From positions 32,047,162-32,111,161 of the forward strand of contig NC_092698.1 in assembly GCF_964275005.1 (NCBI RefSeq): a stretch of DNA of 64,000 bases. Direction: 5' to 3'. This stretch comes from Diadema setosum. Lineage: Eukaryota > Echinodermata > Echinoidea > Diadematoida > Diadematidae. The notes under the pieces were generated by a model that did no database searches, was not told the DNA's origin, and saw only the letters and a program-made list of their open reading frames with translations. Below are positions 25,501 to 37,145 of the stretch, piece by piece (position 1 is the first letter of the stretch; each line of letters begins with the position of its first letter). Position numbers and translations under genes: made by a program.

Positions 25501-28500
25501 CATGCACTGGTGATATATACACAATTTCATAATTTCACAGCTATATTCTATTTACTGTAAAATGAGCAGAGACCAACTGTAACATTAAAAAAAGTGGGAA
25601 ACATGCTTACCTGAGGTCCATAATATCCCTTGCTGCTTTGGCCCTGATGACAGGTGACTTGTGGACCAGAAGTTCTGTGAAGACCTCCATTGCACCAGCT
25701 ATTAGGGCCTGGACTTGGTCGAGTCTCATGCAGAAATGGAGAGTGTCCAGAATGTACTCCTGTGCACAAAACAAACAGCACAACATGTAAACATTGGTCT
25801 CACAGGATTTCAGAGCCATGAGTTTGTGCAGATGTTGCGAGCATTTAATGCCATTAAAATAGTGAAGAACACATAGTATTTGAGATAATAAGAAATCTTA
25901 CACCATTTACTTTTTATACATTGGAAAGATACTGTATATTACATACCAGTCGCCAACCAACAGAGTTGATTTTCCAAGAAAATGGAATAGACGAAGCATA
26001 CAATAATTATTCCTTCCACAATCTTCAAACCAAGTGCAAAGAACAAACAAGAACAAACAAACAAACAACACACACACACATACTCTATACAAAACATCCT
26101 ACAACAAAACAATAACAAACTAGTAAGATAAACAGACACACCACATCTTTGTAGTGTTTGGCCTTTCTAAGTCAAACATTTGGAGACTAGTCTTATAATT
26201 TCTGAATGCTACTTTTCATTTCATTACTACCAGCACAGCGACAGGGCAATGCACATTTGTGCAAGCACACACACCTTGATCTCGTCAACTTCGATCTTGA
26301 GTTTATCCACCAGAATGGGTATGAGGTGAGTCTCCACCACACCCTCTGCACCGGGGTAGAATTCTGTCAGCATCTCCATGGCCATATGGGTGTTCCGCCG
26401 CACAATATCCAGCTCATCATCAAAGAGCTTTGAAAGGGGGAAGATGATGCTGAATTCGATGAATGCATCTCGACCAATGTTGTGACCTGTAATATTGGTT
26501 GCATAGGGTTAGAAGTATGCGATATATTGGAAAGGCAAATAGCCCACAAAAGTCAATTTATCCAAGTGGTCTACTGCTGTGTAATACTGTTTTGTTACAT
26601 GTAGTGTAGTGTACCAACTTTTGAAATCATAACTCATCTTGGTATTGAAAAGGAAAAGACAGACTTCAGCTTTCGTCTTTAACACGTTTTGTCCAAACTC
26701 TCCTTTACTTCTTGAAATTGGAAGCATTTGCGTCATTGCAGGGAAATTCTGAATCAAACTGAGACCTTTACACCACCAGAGAAATTTCAATTATTGACAT
26801 AAACCTTTGATCCTGACTGTGTTGGATTTGAGCAAAAAGCGTAATGATGAAATAATCTTACGTTCTATCCATTCATGTTTATACAGGAAACTACAATTTG
26901 TACTTTCAACACTACATGAGACATGACTTATTGAGGAAACAGTGTGACAGTTTAACAATTCAATCCTGGAATTTATACTTTTACTCTTCACAAAATGTTT
27001 CTCTCCTCAAAATCTAGATCAGTAGTTGCCATTTACGATAACATCCATGAACTAATTTGCTGACATTTTATAGTGTGATTCTAAAGTCAAAGCATAAGTG
27101 GTAAAATTTTCTACTTTAAGTTGATTTTCACTTGAACTGCACATTTCACAAAAATCATCTGTGAATCATCATTATGCTTAATCTTTCATCCAAGTTTTAC
27201 AAACATTTATTTCATGTGTGAATGAAGCAGTGTTTGTTTAGATTCTCACCACAAGACTGTCATGATACAACTTTTCATAAAATTTTCAAAGCAGTTTTTT
27301 TTTCCTTTTTTTTTTGCAATCAATTGTCATGCAGATGTCATCAGCCTAAAAAATGCTACATAACTGCAAGTTGTGTAGAGTGTGGTCTTTTAGAGCAAAT
27401 CGTTATCATAAGTTTCCTACCTGCAATGATGTACAGTGCTTCTGTTGTTTTGTGCCGAACTGTCCCATCAGCATCTGTTAACAAATCCTTCAAACTTTCT
27501 GCCACACCTACACATGTGATTAGGGAAAAAACATTTATAAACATCACACATTTTCTCTTTCCTACACAAATGTTAGTAACATGTATAGAGTAAAGAAATT
27601 TGCTTTGTTATCATTTTGACATCAAAATTTACAAAGGAAATAACAGTGTTTCTAGCATTGATATAATAAAGAAAAAGCTCTGTATAACTTGTGAAGAATT
27701 GACCCTAAAGTCTGTGAACAATGTATCTTTTTTTTTTTTGTACTCACTTGATCATATCACATAGCATCAAAAATGCAGTTGGAAATACATAATATACAGT
27801 TGGAAATACATAATACACATTATGATCTCAGATTTACAAGAGTTATTTTCATTATATTAAGAATTTCTTTCTTTTTTTTTTTACCATACATGTTGGAAAG
27901 TCATTATCATGAAAAGCAAAGGCTAAAAATAGGCACATTACTATTTCTCAATCCTGTTTTACTTTCTGGTAATTACTAGTACTTTTCCCAAAGCTACAAA
28001 TGTGCCATGATTTCCTACAACACTGAAAGCAAGCAATGACACAAATTTCAAATTTTCTATTGAAGTTTAGTGTTACTTACCCCACTATTCCTTAGCTATT
28101 TCCTGAAGCAATGCCATAAATAGCATATTACTAACAGTCATATTCAGAATTTGCTGCTCTTAAAAATAACACACGATGTAACCCTGAAGAAAGAGCCAAT
28201 CATTTGTATAGCCATGGCTCTCTGAAAGACTCTGTATCTCACATCTGTACTTGGCACAATAATTATCAATTTAACCTGAAATTGGCTGATGATACATATA
28301 TGCACAACGTCTAAAAGCAAAAACAAAGCTCATTCTCCTAGGTCCTCACCAACATGAAGAGCTTCTGCAATGTGTTCAGGATCATGGAGATAATCACACA
28401 GAGTTCGGAGTGCCCTTTGCCGTGTAATGAGTTCTGGATCCTTTAGCTCACGATTCTGAAGCAGTAACAAATCCCAAAAAAACAAAAACAATAAGTAACA

Positions 28501-30762
28501 TGAATACAAAATATATGAGAGGTGACATGACTGTATTTGCTATATGGCTGAGGGTACTATTCCTGGCACCAAAACAAGAATTTAATGAATTGAAGTGCAT
28601 ATCTTTTACTCAGATTTGCTTGTATTTACTTCACAGCCTCACATCATTTCTGAAGGAAAAATTGCAAATGAAATGACAAAGGTTGCTGTCTGACTTGCTT
28701 GGATTTGAAATTAATCATACAGTGCATACAGAAAAAAAAAAATATAGGTGAGCTTACAGTTTTTACCTTTTGATTGTACAAATCATATCTACAGTTTATT
28801 TAGACAGCTCTACTTCTTCAAAATCTCATCTACATCGGTTTACTTCTTACTACAAATCTGTACCAGGATACTACGTAAAACTGCATGTGACCCACATACA
28901 GTAGTATCAGGGCTAATGTAATGTTCACATACTTTTGTATCCACATAGAAATTTCAAATTCCATGGAACCAAATTGCACCAAAAGCACAGAATATATTTG
29001 ATAGCTTATTTACAATTACTCACATGAATTCGAATCAAAAAATGATTGTCAGAAAGTGTCTTTATCAACTTTCATGTCATCACTCAAAACTTGCTCTTTG
29101 CGAGAGATTGCGGCTTATGCTGCCTACCGAATAATTAGCCCATTAATATCAAGCAATCAAGTACAACTGTAATTTTCGTACAATTCTGTCATTTTGCAAT
29201 TACAACATTGTAATTACAAAACTGTCATTTTGGTATAACCACAATTTTGGTTTCCAGAATTCAAGATATCGGCAAGACCTAAGTACAAGTCCACCTTCAT
29301 ATATTATACATGTGGATTGAGTGAATGCAGCAATATTAGTAGAACAAATCAGTGAAAGTTTGGGGAAAAATCGGATGATCCATTCAAAAGTTATGAATTT
29401 TCAAAGTATCTGTGCAATCACTGCTGTATGAGAAGACTACAAGTAACAGGTTGTGATGTCACATGTGTAGAACAACAAAAGAAAATATAAAAGAAAATTC
29501 TACATACAGTATTTTCACTTTTCTCGAATAATAAAAGAACACTTAACTTGCCTCTTTCAGAAGGCCGGGGGAATAACTTTACCCTTAATATATGTTTAGT
29601 AACAAGTCAAGGAAATGTGCATCTTTTTCAAAAAATAACATTTTGTCAAATTCTATTTAGAGGCTACATTTTGGCACTGACAATGATGGCACAAATTGAA
29701 TCGAGTAGCATCGACCACCAAGGAAGCACAGAATAAGCAGCTAACACAATCACAAGTATTTTACGGTGACAGTAGGTGTGTACTGTACTAGGTGCAGTGA
29801 GTCGTAGCAAATGTAGGTCTACAATAATATTTTGGCGCACAGAACGCTTAGTACGCACTGCACTGTGCGCAGAGCACACAAAAATTTACTATTAGTATTG
29901 GCTTTGACCGTTGATGAGGATGTGTGGGAAAACATGGAAATTCACTGTTCATTAATGGTTTAAATCAAGGACAAAATTTCGAATGAATGTTTTAACCGAA
30001 TCGTTATGTGATGTCAATGCATTTTCTAAAAAGCTTTGTACAACACGGTGTTCAATACAACTCGGTTTGTGTGCATTGTCAATACAAAAACAGTGGTCGA
30101 TCTAAAAATGGAGTGGCACCGCGGGGAGCTGTGAGTGAAAAGAGGGCACTCAAGTTCGACAGCGATATTTTTGCACTGAAACTTCGAATTGAAATATATA
30201 ATGGGAACAACAGCATTTGAAAGTGCTGGATTTTCTCAATCACGTCAAGTTTTTATGTGAATGGCAGTGTCAAATATTCTTATCAGGCAAATAGAAATTA
30301 GGCGGTCGATGAGTAGTAGGACCAACCATACTCGAGTCTTGACTCGGTAGTTGTCAGCAGCGGCAGTGGCCAGTGCAGTGCAGTGCACGTGCACTCCAGC
30401 CAGGAGTTTTTAGGCTAGATAAACATAAAGTAGAGTGACACGTACATGTGTTGGTGTTTTTTTTTTACGATAGTATACTTCTAAAGGGGCAGGACATTTT
30501 ACATTTTCGTGCAAAGTGTTGGGAAAATACTGACTTTACAGGTTATTGTGCACTACAAGTGGCGGGATGCGCCGGACAATGCAGTCCCATGCATAGAGAT
30601 ATGTGTTTGCGTTGGCTGCAACTACCAACCGTGTATTAAAATGTTCTTTGTTTGCCCGCTTATACTTACCAATTTGGGAAGAGCTCTGTCTCCATATGCG
30701 AGTGGGGCCTTAGTTACATCTATATTTGGTGGTAACTGTGTCGAAATCCGAGTGGTGGCCAT
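16507..30762 (-). CDS. RSPH14: Radial spoke head 14 homologue (8 coding exons, complete)
   Basis: Product: armadillo-repeat protein of the axonemal radial spoke, needed for motile cilia and flagella (human RSPH14, formerly RTDR1; Chlamydomonas RSP14). Coding exons: 30762-30670, 28455-28350, 27507-27421, 26486-26275, 25759-25611, 18501-18385, 18023-17849, 16590-16507. All introns are GT-AG and phases agree, giving 340 residues plus stop, against about 348 in human. The start ISTQLPPNIDVTKAPLAYG corresponds to the ISMYLPPDIDPTKAAIAYG of vertebrates. Repeated motifs such as LVTLLSDEDPDVK and LVDDENSEVRLNAIKAITTL followed by EAPEGRKELL are typical armadillo helices, and the protein ends VRVITWKP. 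Intron 5 is swollen to 7.1 kb by an antisense LTR element. No frameshift or stop was seen, so the gene looks functional. Confidence 0.97.
16591..17848 (-). other. RSPH14 intron 7
   Basis: 1.26 kb, AT-rich. No gene, transposon boundary or RNA seen. Confidence 0.6.
17849..18023 (-). CDS. RSPH14: RSPH14 coding exon 7
   Basis: 175 nt, residues 255-313. Encodes TTQGKYTALKAGAIPELVKL and SEVRLNAIKAITTLSEAPEG, the best conserved block of the protein. Acceptor CTCTTGTAG, donor GTAAAT. Confidence 0.96.
18385..18501 (-). CDS. RSPH14: RSPH14 coding exon 6
   Basis: 117 nt, residues 216-254 plus two bases. Encodes SVPLDGKRKACECESLPALV and LLSDEDPDVKCKSAGAIM. Acceptor CTTGCAG, donor GTAAGT. Confidence 0.95.
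19517..19601 (+). repeat. 85-bp module in 5' LTR, copy 1
   Basis: Identical over 85 bp to 20197-20281. Contains the palindrome CGCTCTTCAAAGAGCG and ends TTTCAGGT; this copy continues as GTAAGC. Confidence 0.9.
20197..20281 (+). repeat. 85-bp module in 5' LTR, copy 2
   Basis: Second identical copy, offset 680 bp from the first; continues as GTCAACTCG. Confidence 0.9.
20504..20510 (+). promoter_or_regulatory. Candidate TATA box of the LTR
   Basis: TATATAA, about 160 bp upstream of the LTR AATAAA. Its place fits a U3/R boundary. The 3' LTR copy is at 24946. Confidence 0.5.
20669..20674 (+). promoter_or_regulatory. Candidate LTR poly(A) signal
   Basis: AATAAA inside the LTR, downstream of the TATA box. 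Confidence 0.5.
20912..20922 (+). other. Primer-binding site, initiator tRNA-Met type
   Basis: TGGTAGCAGAG is the exact complement of the CTCTGCTACCA 3' end of animal initiator tRNA-Met. It starts 2 nt after the 5' LTR. Confidence 0.85.
22406..22715 (+). repeat. 155-bp imperfect tandem duplication
   Basis: TGCAGGGCCTTTTTCGC recurs at 22456 and 22611, and GCTAGGGTGGACGCTTGGGT recurs at the same offset. Two units with about 80-85% similarity by eye. Confidence 0.85.
23197..23211 (+). other. Polypurine tract
   Basis: AAGGAGGGAAGAGTA directly before the 3' LTR, the usual plus-strand priming site. Confidence 0.8.
23212..25351 (+). repeat. 3' LTR (2140 bp)
   Basis: Near-identical to the 5' LTR. 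The differences I found are a C13 instead of a C16 run and one G/A change near the end (20887 versus 25329). The 85-bp modules are at 23959-24043 and 24639-24723. Confidence 0.95.
25611..25759 (-). CDS. RSPH14: RSPH14 coding exon 5
   Basis: 149 nt, residues 167-215 plus two bases. Encodes EYILDTLHFCMRLD and SPVIRAKAARDIMDL. Acceptor TGTGCACAG, donor GTAAGC. The following intron contains the LTR retrotransposon. Confidence 0.95.
25760..26274 (-). other. RSPH14 intron 4
   Basis: 515 bp, A-rich with a CAAACAAA/CACACA stretch near 26050-26080. Nothing else seen. Confidence 0.6.
26275..26486 (-). CDS. RSPH14: RSPH14 coding exon 4
   Basis: 212 nt, residues 96-166. Encodes NIGRDAFIEFSIIFPLSKLF and HLIPILVDKLKIEVDEIK, two armadillo units; ends on a codon boundary. 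Acceptor ATTACAG, donor GTGTGT. Confidence 0.95.
26487..27420 (-). other. RSPH14 intron 3
   Basis: 934 bp of AT-rich sequence. No gene or repeat boundary seen. Confidence 0.6.
27421..27507 (-). CDS. RSPH14: RSPH14 coding exon 3
   Basis: 87 nt, residues 67-95 plus one base. Encodes ESLKDLLTDADGTVRHKTTE, an armadillo repeat. Acceptor ATGTGTAG, donor GTAGGA. Confidence 0.95.
27508..28349 (-). other. RSPH14 intron 2
   Basis: 842 bp. Contains a direct duplication of CAGTTGGAAATACATAATA (27775-27814). Otherwise nothing. Confidence 0.6.
28350..28455 (-). CDS. RSPH14: RSPH14 coding exon 2
   Basis: 106 nt, residues 32-66 plus one base. Carries NRELKDPELITRQRALRTL and HDPEHIAEAL, matching the TRQKALVALCDLMHDPE block of vertebrates. 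Acceptor CTGCTTCAG, donor GTGAGG. Confidence 0.95.
28456..30669 (-). other. RSPH14 intron 1
   Basis: 2.2 kb. The end nearest exon 1 contains copy 2 of dispersed repeat A (29835-30330). No exon found in the rest. Confidence 0.6.
29835..30330 (+). repeat. Dispersed repeat A, copy 2
   Basis: Same element and orientation as 10822-11330, with scattered substitutions and small indels; ends at CCAACCATA. Unlike copy 1 it is not followed by the palindrome. Confidence 0.8.
30670..30762 (-). CDS. RSPH14: RSPH14 coding exon 1
   Basis: ATG at 30762-30760; 31 codons, residues 1-31 (MATTRISTQLPPNI to RALPKL). Donor GTAAGT directly after Leu31 (phase 0). Identified from the conserved PPNID and RALPKLN words; it is too short to stand out as an ORF. 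Confidence 0.93.
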
Positions 30763-30962
30763 GTTTCTTCAGCGTCTGATGACAGTTTTCTAAAAAACAC
30801 ACGAGACAGCTGTTCACCGCATACGAGGTCGCGTTGTGTTGCTAGGACACTGTACGCGCGTGCGTGCACGTACACAGTACGCTGCCTTCCGTCCCCTATG
30901 CAGTACAAATGTGCTACCGTAGGCCAGACTGCACGCACGCGCGTGCAAGGGAAACTCCCTAA

Positions 30963-32809
30963 AGGTGCGATCACACATCGCCGGTTTAGATGGCGGTTCA
31001 TGGCGGTTCTCAAACCGCCGTGAACCGTGTCCCAATGATGGCGGAAAGCACTTTGACTACGTTCTCAACACGTTCTGAACACGGAGCAAACGCGGATTGA
31101 CGCGGTAGTAACACGGATCTCCCCGGAAGGTGGAGGAGTCCATACCAAGCCCGTGTATTTGGATGCAATCAGATCCCTTTCACTTTTCCTCAATGGGTTT
31201 CAACAAGGAGCGTTTTGCTTTGTTTGGTAAACGCAATTTCAAAGAAATTATGAATCGTTGTAGCCCCCTATGTTTTACAGATTGATATTAGTGATGCTAA
31301 AAGCAATTATCTTCAAGTTTCAACGTGCTTTCTCTCTTTCTCTTTTGATTTTTAAAATATCTGTATTAACTGTCATTAAAAAGACATACATATCAAAGCA
31401 GAATCCAACATAGTTTCCGAAGTTTCCTGTTCATTTGCAGGTTTATTCATCAAGTGACGTACAAGTACTTGCTTGTTTCAACATCTCTCTTTTTCATTTA
31501 GTGTTCACATAGTTATTTCGCGTATTGAATTTAAGATCTTGTTGCTTGTTTATCCATGTTTTCACAAAATTGCTCCTTCTTACCTTTCAGTGCTCCTTGT
31601 GAAATATGAGCCTATGAGAGTTCCTAAATCGTAAGGGGAATCTGTATGTGATACCCTCGATCCATTACAACAAACTACTATGGCAAACGGAGTTTACGCC
31701 GCTCCAGGACTGTGGAACAGCAGTCCAAGAGATAAAACATGCAAGTTCCATCAATAAGTCCAAAATGTTTTTAAAAACCTATCTGTTAAAATAGTAACAT
31801 AGTGTTTGTAGATGATGATTAAAGGAGCGTGTTGCTGTTTCTGAAATTACCTTTTTCCTATTTATCTTTTGTTCCCCCTCTAAAGCGCATAGAGACCTTG
31901 CCAAAGGTATATGCGCTTTATTAGAGCGGCAATGATGATAATAATTATAATAATAATAATTATACCTTTAACAACAGTCAATAAAAAGACATTTATGTAT
32001 ATTATACATTATCAAACAAGCATATACAGTATGTGTGCATAGTTTCCTCTTTACTTACAGGTTCACGTAACATATAATGGTGCCTTTTTTAATTTTCAAC
32101 ATTGCATTTCCCTCTACTCTCTTAAGTTTCAACATAATATTTTTATCTGTATCAACATAACATATTTACATAAGTCTTCTGTGTATAACTTATCAGGTTC
32201 ACGTGGCTGGCCATCTTAAAAGCTCTTAAGCTTAAGTAAAATTATGAAGTTACCTTTTAATGAAAATGATGGTTTTAATGTAAATAAGGTAATTCAACAT
32301 ACCTAACAACTTTTTGAACATTAAACTTATTTGTTACTGTATATGTGTTAAAGAAGTAAGGAAACTATAACATTCAATATATTTATCCGATCTTGAATTA
32401 TGGGTTCATCTTTGCTTTTTTCTCCATTTTTATTGCTCCGCCGCAAAGTGTCTCCGGAGCCATTATTCTCTTTTAAGTTCATTGTTTCTTTTCGCTTGAA
32501 AATTATGGCGGTGTTAACACGGTATTATCACGGATCTTGAGGTGCAAACACGGAGGATGCCGTTCTTTACACGATGAACGGCGATGTGAACACGGTCCAT
32601 TTCAAACCGCCAAGACCGCCACGAAAAATTAAACATGTTTAATTTTTCTGGCGGTTCCCCGCGGTTCCCCGCGGTTCTCGCGGTTCATGGCGGATGAGTG
32701 ACGGATGACCACGGTTTGTGTACGGTGTAGACACGGTCTTTGGCGGAGCACGGCGATTTGCTGAACCGCCATGAACCGCCGTCTAAACCGGCGATGTGTG
32801 ATTGCACCT
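30963..32809. mobile_element. Harbinger-like non-autonomous TIR element (1847 bp)
   Basis: TIRs of about 47 bp start AGGTGC(G/A)ATCACACATCGC at both ends with two mismatches. They are flanked by TAA (30960-30962 and 32810-32812), a 3-bp TWA duplication as in PIF/Harbinger elements. Subterminal DNA is dense in GGCGGTT, AACCGCC and ACACGG words. No transposase ORF. A LINE tail is nested inside at about 31640-31965. Confidence 0.85.
31640..31965 (+). mobile_element. CR1/L2-like LINE 3' fragment
   Basis: Plus-strand decayed C-terminus (NGVYAAPGLWNSSPRD, then KMFLKTYLL and stop at about 31791). It is followed by an AAGCGCATAGAGACC..ATATGCGCTTTA hairpin (31883-31920) and a GATAAT/AATAAT tail. 5'-truncated. 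Confidence 0.8.
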
Positions 32810-32867
32810 TAAGAGATACCCCTCTGGAAACTCCTCAGTCTGAGTCTTGTTTTCGGTTGTAAACATT

Positions 32868-33005
32868 ATGCACGTGTTCGCCATTCAACTGATCGAACTC
32901 CAAAGCCAACTGTTCACGAACTTGCAAAAAAAAGTCAAGGAGCGTATCTATGAGCAGAGGAAAGTCAGGAAACAGTCAAGTCTTCTCAAGCAGAGAAAGA
33001 AATAA
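32868..33005 (+). CDS. Possible small ORF (45 codons), unrecognised
   Basis: ATG at 32868, TAA at 33003-33005, with an in-frame stop upstream at 32841. The peptide starts MHVFAIQLIELQSQLFTNLQ and ends in a Lys/Arg-rich helix-like tail (KERIYEQRKVRKQ and on). A GTAACT donor-like site follows the stop. I do not recognise a family. It could be a short exon, a real small protein or chance; base use looks more gene-like than its surroundings, but that is a visual judgement. Confidence 0.25.
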   Translation: MHVFAIQLIELQSQLFTNLQKKVKERIYEQRKVRKQSSLLKQRKK

Positions 33006-33489
33006 GGTAACTCAGGGTACATTAAAACCCTTCCAATTTAGTCTCATCAGGTTGCATCTGGTTGGGTCTTTACATGTAATTTGCATTGTTAGAATTGTTA
33101 TCAAATATCATAAAAATGTTTCATCTTATCAAAATGTTATCAATGTTAGAATTGTTATCTAATGTTATCAACTCTAGTATGTCTTCTTTGCACCTTTTGA
33201 CAGCATTAGACTTGAAATGTACATCTTAATTCCCTTTTCATTATCTGGATCACACATTAATTTATCTCAAATTTATCTGGAAAGTGGCTCAATTACCAAA
33301 AATATTACCCATAAACTAGAAATAAATTTTAGGGAAAAGGGTCCCTCAAATATGCTCAGATTGCAGGAGAGAGCATCTAATACCCCAAAGCTTCCAGGGC
33401 CCTTAAGCGGGCCCTGGACCCTGGCCGATGGGACTTCGCGCTCGTGATGTGCGCTTCGCGCACATTTTAGCTCACCAAATTTTTTCAGG

Positions 33490-33792
33490 CCCTAGAGCCA
33501 TTTGCCACTGGCATCCCTGATTTATATATTCTTCTTCTGTATTCAAGGGCCAACGTCCTCTAGTGTTGCTATTTGTTGGACCCTTTTACCAAATTTGTAA
33601 ATATGTTTGTACTTTTATATTCATATTGTTGATAAGTTTAATTCTATACTTTCATGTCTTGTATTCCTGTTAATTGCATTATCATTATTGTATTCTCAAT
33701 GATTGTATAAATTATCTGTGATTGTAAACTTGAACTTAATTAAATTTGGTAATAAATTATTCATTCATTCATTCATTCATTCATTCATTCAT
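33490..33792 (+). mobile_element. Probable LINE 3' untranslated tail with ATTC repeat
   Basis: AT-rich stretch ending GGTAATAAATTATTC and then about eight ATTC units (33760-33792), the usual finish of a non-LTR element. No coding part recognised upstream, so the family is unknown. Confidence 0.5.
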
Positions 33793-34180
33793 GTTACTCC
33801 TTGAGAAAGCGCCCAAAGCTCTGTCATTATTATCTCTAGACCTATTGATATCTTAAAAATTGTGATTTTTTGTATCGCCCAAAATCTGTAATATACCCGA
33901 TTTCTTACTAATTGTATGTAGTAATGTAGAAATGCAAAGATCACAATGGTTCAATTGGACAGTTTTCATTAATTACAAGTCAATAGATGGAGAATGATGC
34001 ACATTATGTCTGAAATGGAAAGCAATTAATCAAATGCATATCTCCCACACCGAAGCCTGATTTTGTTTTTAGACAGTGCTTCTATGGGTCTCGGCCAACA
34101 AATGCCAACAAAAGAGCCAAACAAAAATTGCTCAGATATGGAAGTGCTCTTTGGCATAGTTAACAAAAATAATATTGAAG

Positions 34181-34184
<4 letters not shown>

Positions 34185-34236
<52 letters not shown>

Positions 34237-34246
34237 CTCTCTCTCT
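34185..34246. repeat. CT / CTAT microsatellite
   Basis: CT dinucleotide run passing into CTAT tetranucleotides and back to CT. Confidence 0.95.
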
Positions 34247-34627
34247 TTTCTTTGTCTACAAAGGTGAAGAATATATTCACAGTGCCAACTTTTTTCCTCC
34301 TTCATAAGGTAGAAACTGGGTTACTTCATGAGACAGTAGCCCCTTCCCCCCCCCCCCCCCCAATTCTCTATCTCTGTCTTGGTCTCTCTGAAAGACAGAC
34401 ATTGAAAGGACCGACAGATATACATATACCAGTATACACACATACAACACAATAATTAGAAAGGTTTCTTCCCAAGGCAAACTCTATGCAATTAGTGTCT
34501 ACACATTAGTGTTTGAAAAAAGGTCCCTATCAATGTTCTTCTTTCAAGAGAAATCTGCCACTTTGGAGATTTTTTTTTTTTTTCTTCGCCATACGCATGG
34601 TTACCAAGAATTGGTAATTATTAGTGC

Positions 34628-34645
34628 GGGGGGGGGGGGGGGGGG
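34628..34645. repeat. G18 homopolymer
   Basis: Eighteen G in a row; a C16 run lies at 34346-34361. Confidence 0.9.
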
Positions 34646-34911
34646 AACTTTCTTGCGAAAGTATCATAACATGAACACTCATCACACACTACACAGATGA
34701 CCTCAGTGTCATATACAGACACCAGCACCACACTATGCATTACCAGTCCACAGCTATCACAATACTATACATTTGTTACATCTTCTAGAAGACGTAACAA
34801 AAGTATTGTGATAATGGGACAAGCTCTTGGTCTGGAATGGTCTCATTCTGAATTACTGTTCAAAATTGTACTGACATGTTAAAAAAATAATAATAATAAA
34901 TAAATAAATAA

Positions 34912-34915
<4 letters not shown>

Positions 34916-34970
<55 letters not shown>
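34916..34970. repeat. TA microsatellite
   Basis: About 27 TA units after a TAAA run. Confidence 0.95.
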
Positions 34971-34973
<3 letters not shown>

Positions 34974-37139
34974 AAAGTATTATCAGTTATATTTGATTTA
35001 TACAGTTAAAAAAACAAAAAAGAAGGAAAAACAGGGGTGAATTGGCATTGGGATCATTATTGTCAATTGCTAAAATTTGGCTGCCATGATGGCAGTGTAG
35101 AAACTGTACATTTTATGAAAACAAGAAGACATTACACAACACCGTAACCCAGGATATGATGGTTCCCTGGGGTATGGCGTGGTGCATCATGTATTACCAC
35201 TCAAATGCAAATGCACTCTATAAATACACACAATACAGTAATACTATATTTTACAAAGGCTTGTGCCAAAAGCAAATCTCTAAAAATGATGGTGCATTAT
35301 TGCCATTTCTGAAGATCAGAAACTGATAGGGGAGAAAATAATCTTTGGCATTTCCAAGAGATCTTGAAAACTGACCATCCTACTACTTACCACCCCTTCC
35401 CTTCTCCCCATCCCCAATTTAGAGTACAGAAAAGTGGAATAGCTTACAACTATAACATACATTCAAATAAATACAAAACACTGAACTTTCGTTTCACACA
35501 TACGTACACTGACCAGACAGACTGTCACTTTTGATGAACAACTCAGTTCATAATGGCTATTCACACTTGTATGCAAAGCGTCTCATTTATTGCAGCAGCA
35601 TTTCATAACAAAATATGTACATCATTATTATCTCCCCGCACGTTTTTCTTTTACAAACATGGAAATGTACTGGTATATTGGTACAAAGACCTCTTCTATA
35701 CAAAAATAAAATAAAACAAAATAAAAAATAACAAGTAATAATAAGAACAATAGTGGCCTCTTTATAATGCACTGGAGTCTGTCAAAAATGATGCTCATGG
35801 CACTATTACATATCCAACAAGTCACCTCTGCTTAGCTTCTCTTTTTTTCTTTTTCTTTTTTCTTTTTCTTGGAAACAATACCTTTCAGAAGCTACGCACC
35901 TTCTGCTAGTGAGGATTTGTATTGACAATTCTCTCATGCTGGATATTACACCTCCCTCTCTTATCCTTTCAGTTTCTTCAACACTCTAAGTTAATGGTGA
36001 AAAAAAAAAATCTCCACTAACTTGCTTGGAAATACAACTCACAAGTTGCAGAAAGGAAACACTAAATAACACTTCACTTGATTTCGGCTACAAATGCAAC
36101 AGTATACTCTTCTTTGACAGGTTTGTTCTTATCTGTTCTTATTTGGACTTCCCAAAGTAAATCCCAACTCAATAACAGCATCATAAAATTTGCTTATGCA
36201 TCAGTGTTAAGCATGGGTAATAGTTTCATCAGCCTTGGCTAGTGATATGTGGCCTTCCAGGTACACTTTATTTATCTCTGAATGCTGTACAAAAGACAGC
36301 CTGCCATTTGCATTTGATTTTGAATGAAAATTTACAGATGTTTAGCTCGATTCTAAAGCAGTTTGGGGTCATATGCAACAAAGGCCTACAGTTTTCCTTG
36401 CATCCTTCTTGTACACTTTTTGCATCCTTTGTAGAGTCTAATTCATGACCAACCTGAACATTTGTTCAGTTTATTCAAAATCAGCTAATTGTTTGACACA
36501 GGCAGATTCACTATATCACAAGCCATTACATTCTGAACTGAAAATGATAGAATTGAAATGGAGCCCTGAACCTCATAAATGAAATGAAAATCAGCATTTT
36601 TTCCATCAATTCAAATTATGGAAATCTTGTCTGTGTCAAAACTGATTCCATGTGACAAACTTAATAAGTGATTAATTATTTTATACATTAAGTATATAAA
36701 AAATCAACAATTTCACAAAGTGGTTGAATATGCAATCGAAATCAAGAGCCATGGGAATAGACAAATAAGTTGCAATCCCTATTCACAAAGAAAGGTAGTA
36801 CAAGTGTTGTATACAAATTTCAGCCTTTGAGATGGTGTATAGGACATTTTTGTCAGAGGAAGCAATGTCTTTGCAAATCAGTTGGTTCACTCAATTTGAG
36901 AAAATGAAAAAAACAAAACATCTGAATTCAATCTTATTCATGCACCAAAGACGTGTGACAATGATTTGCAACACCAGTGACAACAAAGATTGTGTCAAAC
37001 AGACTATTAAGAGTCAATAATAATATTGAGTTTGAGGAATAGAATGGAGCCAGCTGGGGACAAAAAACAAACAAACAAACAAACATGCTAGAACCCAATT
37101 CATTTTCTGTATTGTAGAGGATAGTTGGCAGATGGGTGT

Positions 37140-37145
37140 TTTATT
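37140..37145 (-). promoter_or_regulatory. INTS10: Candidate INTS10 poly(A) signal
   Basis: AATAAA on the minus strand, about 325 nt past the INTS10 stop. Other AT-rich variants exist nearby, so this is positional only. Confidence 0.4.

Larger units (their letters stand above)
18502..25610 (-). other. RSPH14 intron 5 (7.1 kb)
   Basis: About 93% of this intron is the LTR retrotransposon at 18767-25351. The original intron would have been about 0.5 kb, similar to its neighbours. Confidence 0.85.
30763..37139. other. Intergenic region between RSPH14 and INTS10
   Basis: 6.4 kb. The first 200 bp upstream of the RSPH14 ATG are CpG-rich (GCACGCGCGTGC) and likely promoter. It then holds the Harbinger-like element, a possible short ORF at 32868, a LINE tail with an ATTC repeat, and microsatellites (CT/CTAT 34185-34246, TA 34916-34970). 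No multi-exon gene seen. Confidence 0.5.
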
